DNA from: Bacteriovoracaceae bacterium
Lineage (GTDB): Bacteria; Bdellovibrionota; Bacteriovoracia; Bacteriovoracales; Bacteriovoracaceae
Assembly (NCBI GenBank): GCA_023701435.1
Contig: JAMPXB010000008.1
Location: forward strand, 1 to 64,000
DNA length: 64,000 nt
Reading direction: 5' to 3'
Position 1 is the first letter of the stretch; each line of letters opens with the position of its first letter. The translations under genes were made by a program, and so were the position numbers. This document shows positions 43,152-53,216 of the stretch, in pieces. The notes under the pieces are model-generated. The model was not told the origin of the DNA. It made no database searches and saw nothing but the letters and a program-made list of their open reading frames with translations.

Positions 43152-43630
43152 GTTTCCTGTGAAGTATCATCTTTGAACGCATCTGAAAAGTCCTGCTCTT
43201 CAGGCTGATCAATGAAGACCGGTTGTGTTTCCATCATGGGCATATCAGTATGAATACCCAGCTCAGCGTCCAGATAGAGATTCAAAGAGGCCAGGATTTT
43301 ACCCATGCGGCTGACCTTACGGTTAATATAATCTTCCACCGTGTTGGGCATATCTTCTGTCTGAAAAAGATACCAGCTGGTCTCTTCCACCAAAGTGTAA
43401 AATTGATCAAGTGTCGTGATGAGATCAGTACTGCAATGGGAAAGATCCATGATGGTCGTTCCCTCGTAGCGGTTATTGAAGATTTTCGGAAAATGCTCAC
43501 GGGTTCTCCGGAGAGCAAAAATCTCCAGATATTCTGACTTTCTATCTTTGATTCGATTGAAAAGATTATTGGCATCTATTTTCAGCAGAACCAGTACCCG
43601 CTGGGTAACTTCATCGTTTTTACTCTTCAT
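43148..43630 (-). CDS. Hypothetical protein
   Basis: A 160-residue soluble, largely helical protein with no signal peptide or membrane segment. The end is acidic (DQPEEQDFSDAFKDD). A conserved-looking block HFPKIFNNRYEGTTIMDLSHCSTDLITTLDQFY sits in the middle. It overlaps both neighbours by 4 bp (ATGA), so it is tightly co-translated with the 155-residue protein upstream and the methyltransferase downstream. I do not recognise a family. Its context is an operon of secreted and envelope proteins, although it itself looks cytoplasmic. Confidence 0.68.
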   Translation of the reverse strand: MKSKNDEVTQRVLVLLKIDANNLFNRIKDRKSEYLEIFALRRTREHFPKIFNNRYEGTTIMDLSHCSTDLITTLDQFYTLVEETSWYLFQTEDMPNTVEDYINRKVSRMGKILASLNLYLDAELGIHTDMPMMETQPVFIDQPEEQDFSDAFKDDTSQET

Positions 43631-44094
43631 AAGAATACACCTACGCCTGCCCTTCTTCCGCCCGGCCAGCGGAGAATGTTCTGTTCTGCTTTTAATTCAT
43701 AGTAACGCACAATCTTGGTCGCCAGCAAGCCGGCATCCAAAGGATACTTCATGAAGTAATAATTCTTTTGTTTATGATAAAGTTTAAAATCATTGACCTT
43801 GCCGAAACTGGAAAGGTGCATGAATGTCAGGCGCTTGGACTTCAGCACATACTTCAAGAGTCCCCTGACTTTCTCATTATATAATTTCATTTCACGGCTA
43901 TCGATGACTGAAGAAATGACAATGATCTGTGATTGATCAGTGGAAGAAACCAGTGTTTGTAACTGATCAATCCGAACAGGCACCAGCATGAAGCCCAAAT
44001 CTTTAAAGCACTCATTAAAAGTATAGAAGGTCTGCGGAAGCTGTTCTTCTAAGGTAAGATAAAAAATAAAAGATGTAGTTTCATTTTGTTTCAT
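43627..44094 (-). CDS. Hypothetical protein, receiver-like fold possible
   Basis: A 155-residue cytoplasmic protein with alternating hydrophobic strands and helices: SFIFYLTLEEQLPQTFYTFNECFKDLG, QIIVISSVIDSREMKLYNEKVRGLLKYVL, RLTFMHLSSFGKV. The pattern (strand, helix, strand at IIVISS, and Ser in FMHLSS) resembles a degenerate receiver domain without the phospho-acceptor Asp. This is inference from pattern only. It has a good SD (GGAGG) 17 bp behind the matrixin gene and overlaps the next gene by 4 bp. Confidence 0.65.
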   Translation of the reverse strand: MKQNETTSFIFYLTLEEQLPQTFYTFNECFKDLGFMLVPVRIDQLQTLVSSTDQSQIIVISSVIDSREMKLYNEKVRGLLKYVLKSKRLTFMHLSSFGKVNDFKLYHKQKNYYFMKYPLDAGLLATKIVRYYELKAEQNILRWPGGRRAGVGVFL

Positions 44095-44111
44095 GACCTC
44101 CTTTTCGGAAG

Positions 44112-44843
44112 TTAGAAACGAGACTTAAACCAGTTAAAGAGTTTCCTGATAAAACCAATCAGGATTCCCAGTCCCATGGAGACAGCAGCATTTCCACCCA
44201 TGGAAGTCGCTGGCCCCACCGTGGCACAACTGAGTGCCTGGCTAGTGGTCTTCTCTTCATAGGCCAGCGGTGACACGTAACTGGTTAATTGGCGATGTTC
44301 TGTCTGAGCGTGAGCATCGGTTATTCCATCGAGATCATCATCATGAATTCCGAGATAAGGATCTTGCAGTGTGGGGGCCATGATCGCCATCATATTATTT
44401 GAGTGATCTAGTCCCATAGTATGGCCTAGCTCATGAATAATCGTGGTCTTTAGGTTTTCCTGATCAGTATTAAGATAGTGCTGCCCATTGATGACTATTT
44501 CAGTGCGGGCAAAATAAGGACCATTGGTGTAGCGAATGGCCACGGCCAGAACCGAAGCCGGGTCCATTTTAGTTTCCGCAGCAAAATTATTGGACCAGCG
44601 GATAATATTGCTGGTGCCTGAGGAGGTCAGATCCCACAGTACCAGACCGGTTTTTCTCTCCCACTCATCAATGGACTCGGCGGCAAGGCGGGTGAGGATA
44701 TTTTTACGATCGCTGTCACTGTCTTCCACCACAATTTTAATCGGCAAACTCGCCCAGTAAAAACCGTTGGCAAAATCCTGGGTGAGATTATAACCCCAAG
44801 CCGGCAGCGTGAATAAGAAGCATAAGAGCCATTTCAACCACAT
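44112..44843 (-). CDS. Matrixin-type (M10A) secreted zinc metalloprotease
   Basis: A 243-residue metzincin with signal peptide MWLKWLLCFLFTLPAWG. The zinc site is HELGHTMGLDHS: His137, Glu138, His141, His147. A Met-turn candidate follows at MMAIMAPTLQDPYLG, and DDDLDGITD binds calcium, as in matrixins. No cysteine-switch propeptide is present, so it should be active once exported. The C terminus has a hydrophobic segment and basic end (MGLGILIGFIRKLFNWFKSRF), likely a membrane anchor facing the cytoplasm. It is the second gene behind the 45305-45322 promoter. Confidence 0.9.
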   Translation of the reverse strand: MWLKWLLCFLFTLPAWGYNLTQDFANGFYWASLPIKIVVEDSDSDRKNILTRLAAESIDEWERKTGLVLWDLTSSGTSNIIRWSNNFAAETKMDPASVLAVAIRYTNGPYFARTEIVINGQHYLNTDQENLKTTIIHELGHTMGLDHSNNMMAIMAPTLQDPYLGIHDDDLDGITDAHAQTEHRQLTSYVSPLAYEEKTTSQALSCATVGPATSMGGNAAVSMGLGILIGFIRKLFNWFKSRF

Positions 44844-44869
44844 AATTTTTCGTCCTGAAAAATGTTTAG

Positions 44870-45178
44870 TTAGATCTCTTCCATCCAGCAGAGCTTCCCT
44901 TTACGAGTGAGCACGCGGTATTCCTTATCCGCTTCCACCTTGAAGGGTCCATTCTGAAGGACATCAACCAGTGCCTGCTCACCAACCTCCCCTTTCAGCG
45001 TCTGGAGATTTTCAAAAACCACCTTATTGGCCGAGAAGAAGTTTGTGGCGCCAACTGGTTCAATGATTTCTTTTACTCTTCCTTCAAACTGATTAGGACA
45101 ATCCTTAGCTCCTGCTGTGACTGTTGACCATGAAGGAAGGGAAAACATCATCATAATAACTAAGCTCATCGCTTTCAT
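44870..45178 (-). CDS. Small secreted hypothetical protein
   Basis: A 102-residue protein with signal peptide MKAMSLVIMMMFSLPSWS, then a small domain with two Cys (DCPNQFEG and KLCWMEE) that could form a disulfide, and a repeated-strand pattern (SANKVVFENLQTLKG, YRVLTRKGKLCW). It resembles short beta domains such as OB-like secreted inhibitors, but no family is clear. It is the first gene after the sigma-54-like promoter and a structured leader, and lies 26 bp before the matrixin gene. It could be the protease's inhibitor or chaperone; that is only a guess from position. Confidence 0.68.
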   Translation of the reverse strand: MKAMSLVIMMMFSLPSWSTVTAGAKDCPNQFEGRVKEIIEPVGATNFFSANKVVFENLQTLKGEVGEQALVDVLQNGPFKVEADKEYRVLTRKGKLCWMEEI

Positions 45179-45216
45179 GCCTGACTCCCTGGCACTAATT
45201 TTAGAATTGCTCTCTC

Positions 45217-45286
45217 CTCCGCATCCTGCTTCGGAGCTGCCGCTGGCAGACGTCGTTCGGCACTCCTGTGCCTCCGCCTGCCGGCG
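45217..45286 (-). promoter_or_regulatory. GC-rich, multi-hairpin leader with alternative pairings
   Basis: This 70-bp stretch is about 70% GC in an AT-leaning region. It contains CTCCG/CGGAG (45217-45221 with 45232-45236), GGCAC-TCCT-GTGCC (45259-45272) and an outer 9-bp stem CGCTGGCAG/CTGCCGGCG (45241-45249 with 45278-45286). The arm GGCAG (45245-45249) can instead pair with CTGCC at 45237-45241, so two folds exclude each other. It lies between a sigma-54-like promoter and the first gene. Confidence 0.55.
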
Positions 45287-45304
45287 TTTCGTTGACCACT
45301 ATGA

Positions 45305-45322
45305 TTGCACGGAATATGCCAA
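45305..45322 (-). promoter_or_regulatory. Sigma-54-like promoter of the matrixin operon
   Basis: On the minus strand TTGGCATATTCCGTGCAA has GG and GC exactly 10 bp apart, with TTGGCA at -24 and GTGCA at -12 (consensus TTGCA). Predicted start near 45295, giving a leader of about 117 nt that holds the hairpins at 45217-45286. Confidence 0.6.
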
Positions 45323-45393
45323 TGATGGAGAGAGGCTAAAATGTCTTAATTGCTAACAGGAGTGAACTAGTCGGGGACAAAAGGTAACCTGGG

Positions 45394-45426
45394 GAAATAA
45401 AAAGGGCACCACGAGGGGTGCCCTTT
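45394..45426 (-). terminator. Intrinsic terminator of groESL
   Basis: AAAGGGCACC (45401-45410), 6-nt loop and GGTGCCCTTT (45417-45426) form a 10-bp stem. Read on the minus strand it is followed by TTTTATTT, and it lies 28 bp beyond the groEL stop. Confidence 0.85.
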
Positions 45427-45454
45427 GTCATCTGTCATGTGCGATGGGAAAAAA

Positions 45455-47122
<1,668 letters not shown>

Positions 47123-47141
47123 TTAGGATGAATGAAATAAA

Positions 47142-47429
47142 TTATTGAAGAACGCCAAGGATCTCATCTTCTTTCATGATGAGATAATTTTCGCCACCGA
47201 CTTTAACTTCAGTGCCTGAATATTTGCCGAATAGAACCTTGTCCCCTTTCTTTACATCAAGGGCTTTTACAGATCCGTCTTGTAAACGGTAACCGCTGCC
47301 TACGGCAACAACTTCGCCTTGAGCTGGCTTCTCTTTATGAGTATCAGGAATGATGATTCCGCCAACTGTCTTAGTTTCTTCTTCAAGTCTTTTAATAAGA
47401 ACTCGGTCTTGAAGTGGTTTTACTGTCAT
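47142..47429 (-). CDS. groES: Co-chaperonin GroES
   Basis: The 95-residue Hsp10 cap of Gro[46 protein letters not shown] contains the mobile loop that docks to GroEL, and [13 protein letters not shown] plus EDEILGVL complete the family pattern. SD GGAGG is 4 nt before the ATG. Its 5' region has an AT-rich stretch with ATTTTGC-TAT-GCAAAAT (47449-47465), and no CIRCE sequence was found. Confidence 0.99.
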   Translation of the reverse strand: MTVKPLQDRVLIKRLEEETKTVGGIIIPDTHKEKPAQGEVVAVGSGYRLQDGSVKALDVKKGDKVLFGKYSGTEVKVGGENYLIMKEDEILGVLQ

Positions 47430-47503
47430 AGATCCTCCATACGATTAAATTTTGCTATGCAAAATAATATATATTTAAAATTGTCACGATTGTGCCTTCG
47501 AGA

Positions 47504-47531
47504 AGATGGGTCTGCCAAGAACAGTGTCAAG
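47504..47531 (-). promoter_or_regulatory. Heat-shock (RpoH/sigma-32-like) promoter of groESL
   Basis: On the minus strand CTTGACA (47531-47525), 13-bp spacer and ACCCATCT (47511-47504) match the sigma-32 consensus CTTGAAA-N13-CCCCATNT closely. It lies about 75 bp upstream of the groES ATG. No CIRCE repeat was found, so control by HrcA is unlikely here. Confidence 0.7.
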
Positions 47532-47714
47532 GTTGGCCCTTTAAAAAAATTGTAAATAGTTAAAAAATAAGAGGATATTGACTCAAGGCTAAACCCGGCA
47601 ATATTTGCCTCTCAGGGTCTTGAAATACCGCCACTTAGAAACTTTAAGTTAGCCCAAGGAGCTCCGATAGAGAAGACAAAGTATACTGATATTAGGCATT
47701 CTCAAGGAAAGAAG

Positions 47715-48215
47715 ATGCTTCTAGCCCTGACGCGAAAACTCTGTCCCCTGCTTTCACTGGCCATTGCCACGGTGGGATGCGGGAAAAAAATCTCTGAGGC
47801 CGAGACTCAGCCCGCCAGTACTATTGAAAATCAAGAACTGCCTTCAACCTATATTATCAGACTCGATGGCACCCAAGCTTCCAGCCAATCTTATGTACTA
47901 CCAAGAAATACTCTGTTTCAAATTCCTGACCGCTTGAAAGTCCGGGCCGGATCCACTTTGAACAAAGTGGTGGATATCGTCTATGACGTCGATCAATATG
48001 ATGAAGAGGTTTATGACTTTAAATGCTCTTATGTGACTTCTTCAAATCCAAGAGAAATGATCCTTACCTATTGTCAAAATGATAATGGTAACGATTTCTA
48101 TGACGTCATTTCTTTGTTTCCGATGAAGGAAGGTCAGTCCATTGTGATGAAATTTACTGGGGCTGCCTCACCTGATCTGGTAGTCGAAGCCATCTTCAGC
48201 ATGAAGTGGAAATAA
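47715..48215 (+). CDS. Lipoprotein of unknown function
   Basis: A 166-residue lipoprotein with signal MLLALTRKLCPLLSLAIATVGC (Cys22) followed by Gly-Lys-Lys. The mature part has a low-complexity linker (EAETQPASTIENQ) and then a single acidic beta-rich domain (VVDIVYDVDQYDEEVYDFKCSYVTSS; LTYCQNDNGNDFYDVISLF) with two Cys that may pair. No family is recognised. A -10-like TATACT lies about 25 bp upstream. It stands alone between the groESL promoter region and a converging protease gene. Confidence 0.72.
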   Translation: MLLALTRKLCPLLSLAIATVGCGKKISEAETQPASTIENQELPSTYIIRLDGTQASSQSYVLPRNTLFQIPDRLKVRAGSTLNKVVDIVYDVDQYDEEVYDFKCSYVTSSNPREMILTYCQNDNGNDFYDVISLFPMKEGQSIVMKFTGAASPDLVVEAIFSMKWK

Positions 48216-48240
48216 ATCCTTTAACATTTTTTTGTTCTTA

Positions 48241-50034
48241 TTATTTTTGAGTGGACGCCGGAGCACGCTTAGTTGAATGCATCCGCGACAGATCCGCTTT
48301 ATAAGTCGGATCCAAATCTTCAAAGCGCTTGGCATTGACTAGCATTCGATAGCCATCGGTGAAATTGATTTCTGCCGTTCTACTTAGCATGAGAAAATAC
48401 TCATCTTCCGTCAGCGAATCCTGATAACGACTGTAGTAGCGCTCAAAGAGGGTGAAGTCTTTTTGTAAAGCAATGTACAACAGTGTTCGGCCCTTACTGG
48501 CGCCATTTTTAATGAAGTGATCGATGAGTTCGGGGTCGTTTTTTTTCACAATGAAGTACATTAAGCTCTGACCGATCACCAGGGGTTTGGAGTTGATTTC
48601 GCTGATCAGGTCTTGTCGGCGAATGATTTCTTCGGAGCTTGCTTGGTGGATGAAATCAATTTGTTCCCGGCCGGTCTTTACGTTCCAGGCGACCCAGACC
48701 ACAGAGAGGGCCATGGTGGCGGCCATGGGGACGTAGATTTTCCAGGTAAAGTGATTACCTAACCACATGCGGATTTTTTGTGGCGTGGAGACGTAATGGT
48801 TAAATGGTAGACCGGCGGCAATCTTATAGTCTAAGAAACGGATGCGGGTTTCGAGATCAGGATGGGTGGAAAAATTCTTTGCAAACCAAGAGCTCAGAAA
48901 GTTTTTTTCCAACTTCTTGCGGGTGCGTTTTTTCAGATATTCCGGAAGTTCCTCGGTATTGGTTAGTTTTTCCAAGGCAGAACTTAAGGCCTCAAAACTT
49001 GCTCCCAATTCCATCACCGCATAGGCATCGGCTTCGAACTCATGGGATCTGATGGAGTCAAAAAAGATGGAATAAGTAAAAAAGATCCAGGCGATTATTG
49101 TTAGACCGGCAAAGGTCGTAACTGATGAAGCGTAAATTGAGAAGTCTTCGCCCCAATAGATTGCGGCCCCTCCTAGAATGACCAGGGTCAGGATCAAGCA
49201 ACCGGCCACGACTGAGAGGAAATTTTTCATCAGTCCGATGACTCTTTTTTGGATGTGGCGATTAGCAATGTGAGCGAGTTCATGAGCGATTACAGCATCG
49301 AACTCTTCCATGGTGAGAGTCGTGCGCAGACTGCGCCCGATAAACATTGTCTGGTTGGAGAAAGACAGAAGTTTTAGTCCTACTACAAAAGCATTTTTAA
49401 TATCGGTCTCAATCCAGCGGATGCGCATGTTCGGCATTTTAATTTGCTCTAAGCGCTTATTGATAATATCCAGATATTCCGGCTCGGTAATTTCCCGGTT
49501 GGGAATCAAGCGAAGCATGATGATCACAGAACAGACAATGGTCAGCACTGAGACGAAAATAACATTGAGTAAGAGACCAATAAACCATAGTCCCCCCGCC
49601 TCTTCATTCGGGCTGTCCTGAAAAGCGTAATTAATGAGGGAGTAAACCAGGATCGGCAGTAAGATGATGGCGAAATTAACCCGGAAGTCTTTGAAGAGAT
49701 GGCCCTTAAAGGATTGGTAGATTTCCAGGTTGGTTTGCTTTTCCAGATAACGGACAAAGAATTTATAGAAAAAGAATCCCAGAAATATCAGGACCACATA
49801 AACGAGTCCCAGACCCAAAATTCCAATGTCCATCGCCTTCTCGGTAATAAGATGGGCGACGATCAGGGCCAGAAATCCTTCGAAAATAAAAATGTAAAAA
49901 TGGTGACTCAGGATCATCTCGCGATGACCGGGGTTTTTGGCCTCAATAAGAGAAGATAAGAACGTCACACGTTCTTTTGCAAACTTTCTCCAGTTGTAGG
50001 CAAGTGCCAGGACCAAAAACAATATGTAGAGCAT
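48241..50034 (-). CDS. M48-family membrane zinc protease with C-terminal extension
   Basis: A 597-residue integral membrane protease. About six TM segments fill residues 1-175. The catalytic motif is HELAH (His251, Glu252, His255), and SHEFEADAYAV gives the third zinc ligand, as in HtpX/Ste24 enzymes. A further TM pair flanks it. Beyond residue 450 is a soluble tail of about 140 residues with helix pairs (SLMYFIVKKNDPELIDHFIKNGA, TLLYIALQKDFTLFERYYSRYQD), which resemble ankyrin repeats. The tail is not standard for HtpX and may bind substrates or partners. Confidence 0.87.
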   Translation of the reverse strand: MLYILFLVLALAYNWRKFAKERVTFLSSLIEAKNPGHREMILSHHFYIFIFEGFLALIVAHLITEKAMDIGILGLGLVYVVLIFLGFFFYKFFVRYLEKQTNLEIYQSFKGHLFKDFRVNFAIILLPILVYSLINYAFQDSPNEEAGGLWFIGLLLNVIFVSVLTIVCSVIIMLRLIPNREITEPEYLDIINKRLEQIKMPNMRIRWIETDIKNAFVVGLKLLSFSNQTMFIGRSLRTTLTMEEFDAVIAHELAHIANRHIQKRVIGLMKNFLSVVAGCLILTLVILGGAAIYWGEDFSIYASSVTTFAGLTIIAWIFFTYSIFFDSIRSHEFEADAYAVMELGASFEALSSALEKLTNTEELPEYLKKRTRKKLEKNFLSSWFAKNFSTHPDLETRIRFLDYKIAAGLPFNHYVSTPQKIRMWLGNHFTWKIYVPMAATMALSVVWVAWNVKTGREQIDFIHQASSEEIIRRQDLISEINSKPLVIGQSLMYFIVKKNDPELIDHFIKNGASKGRTLLYIALQKDFTLFERYYSRYQDSLTEDEYFLMLSRTAEINFTDGYRMLVNAKRFEDLDPTYKADLSRMHSTKRAPASTQK

Positions 50035-50139
50035 GTTCTTTGAACTCCAATAAACCTATCGGAATTAAAGAGGGTAAATATTAAGGAAAAGAACCTTAAG
50101 AAAGTGAATTAAGTTATTGAAAGTATGTATTTCGGGGAA

Positions 50140-50550
50140 TTAAAAACAGAGCTCTTCGTGGCTAACTACCTGAACCAGATTAGCAACATTGCCCAGACCT
50201 AAAGATCCCAGACTGGCCTTGACTCGCACCGGGTATTTAAGGGTGGTGAGCCCCGTGCAATTGTAGCCCAGGACTTTTTCGTTTATCAGACTTTGAGTGT
50301 AGGTTAAAAGTAAGGCGTTCAGCCGTGCCTGAGGCATGTCCTTTTCAAATTCTTCCAGACATAGCCTTCGGCATTGGCGTTGATTTTTGCGGGAATAAGA
50401 ACTGAACTCTTCGAGCTCATAAGTTTTAAGGCTTGAGGCAGACATTTGATGAGAGCCGGTGGTGGGTGAATAGACCCGCACTTCACAATCACAGCCGATA
50501 GCAAAGGCCTTAGCACTAAATAGGAATAGACTTAAGAAGAAGAGCTTCAT
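50140..50550 (-). CDS. Small secreted Cys-rich protein
   Basis: A 136-residue protein with signal peptide MKLFFLSLFLFSAKAFA and six Cys in the mature part (GCDCEVR, QCRRLCLEEF, YNCTG, EELCF), probably disulfide-bonded. It has no recognised family. It follows polA by 26 bp on the same strand and is likely co-transcribed with it. A short inverted repeat (CCGAT-AAG-ATCGG) sits one base before its ATG, and the SD is poor, so expression could be low or conditional. Confidence 0.68.
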   Translation of the reverse strand: MKLFFLSLFLFSAKAFAIGCDCEVRVYSPTTGSHQMSASSLKTYELEEFSSYSRKNQRQCRRLCLEEFEKDMPQARLNALLLTYTQSLINEKVLGYNCTGLTTLKYPVRVKASLGSLGLGNVANLVQVVSHEELCF

Positions 50551-50576
50551 ACCGATCTTATCGGCTGATTTTCTTC

Positions 50577-53210
50577 TTACTTAAGATCGTACCAATTTGA
50601 ACCAGTACCCATCTCTACTTTGAGAGAAACGCTGAGTGAAACGGCCCCTTCCATCTGCTCCTGAACCAGCACCTTCATCTCTTCCAGCTCCTCAGGAACC
50701 ACGTCAAAAATGAGTTCATCGTGCACCTGAAGGATCATCTTGGATTTAAGCTTGCGCTCACTTAAGAGTCTCTGAATATTGATCATCGCAAGCTTAATGA
50801 TATCGGCGGCCGTCCCCTGAATAGGACTGTTGATCGCCACTCTTTCGGCCATCGCCTTAATCTGGCGGTTGGTGGATTTAATATCCGGAAGATTTCTTCT
50901 TCTTCCAAATAAGGTTTCAGCGTAACCAGTCTCTTCCGCCTTCTCTTTCAAACCATCGAGATAGCTTTTTACTGAATGAAATTTTTGAAAGTAATTGGTG
51001 ATGTATTTCTTGGCTTCCCCTTGAGAGATATGCAGCGCCTGAGAAAGACCAAAGCTCGTCTGGCCATACATCAGACCAAAGTTAATGGCCTTGGCACTGT
51101 TTCGCATCTCTTTAGTCACCTGATCCAAAGGCACATCAAAGACTTCCGAAGCTGTCTGACGGTGAATATCACGGTCATTCAAGAAGGCGTCCAGCATGTT
51201 TTTATCTTGGGAGAAGTGGGCCAAGAGACGCAGTTCTACCTGAGAGTAATCCGCCGACAGTAGCACTCTTCCTGGTGAAGGAATAAACCCTTTTCTTAGC
51301 TTGCGCCCGTTCTCAGTTCGGACCGGAATGTTCTGCAAATTGGGATTATCAGAAGACAATCTTCCAGTGGCAGCATTACTTGGCTGAAAGTGAGTATGAA
51401 TCTTTTTGGTTGAAGGACTCACCATCAAAGGCAGGGCCTTCACGTAAGTAGAAAGAAGTTTTTCCACTTCCCGGTAACGAAGCAGCAACTCAGGAATGGG
51501 ACTGACCTTCATGGCGGCCAGTTCACCTAGAACTTCCGCATCGGTAGAATATCCGGTTTTAGTTTTACGGATCACCGGCAACTGAAGCTTCTCAAAAAGG
51601 AGCTCCCCTACTTGTTTTGGTGAACGCAGGTTAATTTTATCTCCCGCCACTGAGAAAACTTCTTTTTCAATCTCATCAATCTGAGTGGAGAATTCATTTT
51701 CCAGTTGTTTGTAAAAAGGTATGTCCAGAGCGACACCTTCGAGCTCAATTGCTGCCAGCACTTTAATGAGTGGGATATCCAGCTCATCATAGGCCCTTTC
51801 GACATTCATTTCTTTCATCTTGGCCCGCAGAATGGGGTAAAGATGCAAGATCGCTTCTGCCTTTTCACCTTGGGATTTCACATCTTCATCAGACTCTTGT
51901 CCGAAAAGATCGGTCTGCCCTTTAGCAGGAGCAGGAAGCTTATAACCCAAAAATTCTTCGGTAATAGTCGCCAGGTCATGACGGTATTCCGGATTAAGAA
52001 TGAAGTGAGCTTGAGCGAGGTCAAAATATTTAAAGTCCGGGTTCACATTGGCGACCATCGCCAGCTGAAGAATCGGTTTTGATTGATAGCATACGACCAA
52101 AGCGTGAGCCTCATGGAGAATATCCACCAGCGTTTTCGCCTCTTCCGCACCCAGCGCCAGATAACCCGTGGCCTTAGAAGTAGCAACGGCCATGGCCCGC
52201 CAGCATTGATGTTGATTTAATTCATCATCACAAACGTGGGTGATTGAGATAACTTCTTCGCCCTGGATATTTTTTTTAAAGTCAGCAAGCGTCCAGCGCT
52301 CGACCGTCTTACTCTCTGCTTTTTCCGGAATTATTGTTTCGGCAGTTTGGTCAGCAACTTTGAAGCTGGCAAGCTTGGCCAGCCATGATCTGAACCCCAC
52401 CTTATTTAAAAACTCTTCCACTTCCGGGGTAAGTTTCAATTGGTAAGAGCTCTCAGCGGCGCTAAATTTCAGATTAAGATCACAGACGATTTTAACCAGT
52501 TCTTTGGAAAGAGCTGCTTTGTCCGGCCCGGCGATCAATGCCGTTTGGGATCTCTTATTTCTGATGGAATCAATATTTTCCAAAATCTTTTCCAGCGTAC
52601 CAAATTCTTCCAATAGGTTCTGGGCCCCTTTAGGACCGATGCCTGCGACTCCCGGAATATTATCGGAGGTATCCCCTACCAGTGAGAGGAAATCCACAAT
52701 CTGCTCAGGGTAGACACCCATCTTGTCTTTAACGTCTTCCCGTCCGTAGGTCTTTTCTTTCATGGTATCAAGCATCTTAATGGGCCCGTCCACAAACTGC
52801 ATAAGATCTTTATCACCGGAAGCAATCAGGATTTCATCAAAATCATTTTTCCACTGAGTGGCCACTGAGCCGATGACGTCATCGGCTTCATAGTTGGCAG
52901 CTTTAATTTCAGGCAAACCAAGAACTTTTACCAACTCATCCACTAAGGGAAATTGGGGAATAAGCTCATCAGGTGGAGCTGAACGGTTGGCCTTGTATTC
53001 AGGATAAATTTCTTTTCGAAATGAGCCTTCTTTAGTGTCGCGAGCGACCAGAATATGAGTGGGCTGATATTTCACAATCAGATTATGAATCATGGAGAGC
53101 ACGCCGTAGACGGCATTAACCGGAGTTCCGTCTGGAGCATGCAGAGGTCTAATAGCGAAGAAAGCACGAAAGATGTAATTCGAGATGTCGATAATAATTA
53201 ATTTTTTCAT
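50577..53210 (-). CDS. polA: DNA polymerase I, 3'-5' exonuclease site degenerate
   Basis: An 877-residue family A polymerase. Residues 1-290 are the 5'-3' flap nuclease (DISNYIFRAFFAIR, YKANR, EADDVIG, GDTSDNIPGV). Residues 305-470 keep the shape of the proofreading domain, but the ExoI DxE motif is replaced (ISITHVCDDEL), so it should lack 3'-5' activity. The polymerase (about 480-877) is intact: LLSADYSQVELRLLAHFS, RNSAKAINFGLMYGQ and LQVHDELIFDV. It works in Okazaki fragment processing and repair. It starts 6 bp behind the RDD gene. Confidence 0.98.
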   Translation of the reverse strand: MKKLIIIDISNYIFRAFFAIRPLHAPDGTPVNAVYGVLSMIHNLIVKYQPTHILVARDTKEGSFRKEIYPEYKANRSAPPDELIPQFPLVDELVKVLGLPEIKAANYEADDVIGSVATQWKNDFDEILIASGDKDLMQFVDGPIKMLDTMKEKTYGREDVKDKMGVYPEQIVDFLSLVGDTSDNIPGVAGIGPKGAQNLLEEFGTLEKILENIDSIRNKRSQTALIAGPDKAALSKELVKIVCDLNLKFSAAESSYQLKLTPEVEEFLNKVGFRSWLAKLASFKVADQTAETIIPEKAESKTVERWTLADFKKNIQGEEVISITHVCDDELNQHQCWRAMAVATSKATGYLALGAEEAKTLVDILHEAHALVVCYQSKPILQLAMVANVNPDFKYFDLAQAHFILNPEYRHDLATITEEFLGYKLPAPAKGQTDLFGQESDEDVKSQGEKAEAILHLYPILRAKMKEMNVERAYDELDIPLIKVLAAIELEGVALDIPFYKQLENEFSTQIDEIEKEVFSVAGDKINLRSPKQVGELLFEKLQLPVIRKTKTGYSTDAEVLGELAAMKVSPIPELLLRYREVEKLLSTYVKALPLMVSPSTKKIHTHFQPSNAATGRLSSDNPNLQNIPVRTENGRKLRKGFIPSPGRVLLSADYSQVELRLLAHFSQDKNMLDAFLNDRDIHRQTASEVFDVPLDQVTKEMRNSAKAINFGLMYGQTSFGLSQALHISQGEAKKYITNYFQKFHSVKSYLDGLKEKAEETGYAETLFGRRRNLPDIKSTNRQIKAMAERVAINSPIQGTAADIIKLAMINIQRLLSERKLKSKMILQVHDELIFDVVPEELEEMKVLVQEQMEGAVSLSVSLKVEMGTGSNWYDLK

Positions 53211-53216
53211 TCTAAC

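Noticed and set aside
43627..44094. Response regulator call for the 155-residue protein
   Set aside because: Fold pattern is only suggestive and there is no acceptor Asp; left as hypothetical.
45117..45356. 79-codon plus-strand ORF rich in Cys across the GC-rich leader
   Set aside because: No SD, runs antisense through the start of a good gene, and its sequence is explained by the palindromic leader.
47430..47503. CIRCE element before groES
   Set aside because: No TTAGCACTC-N9-GAGTGCTAA; the nearest repeat is ATTTTGC-TAT-GCAAAAT, which does not match.
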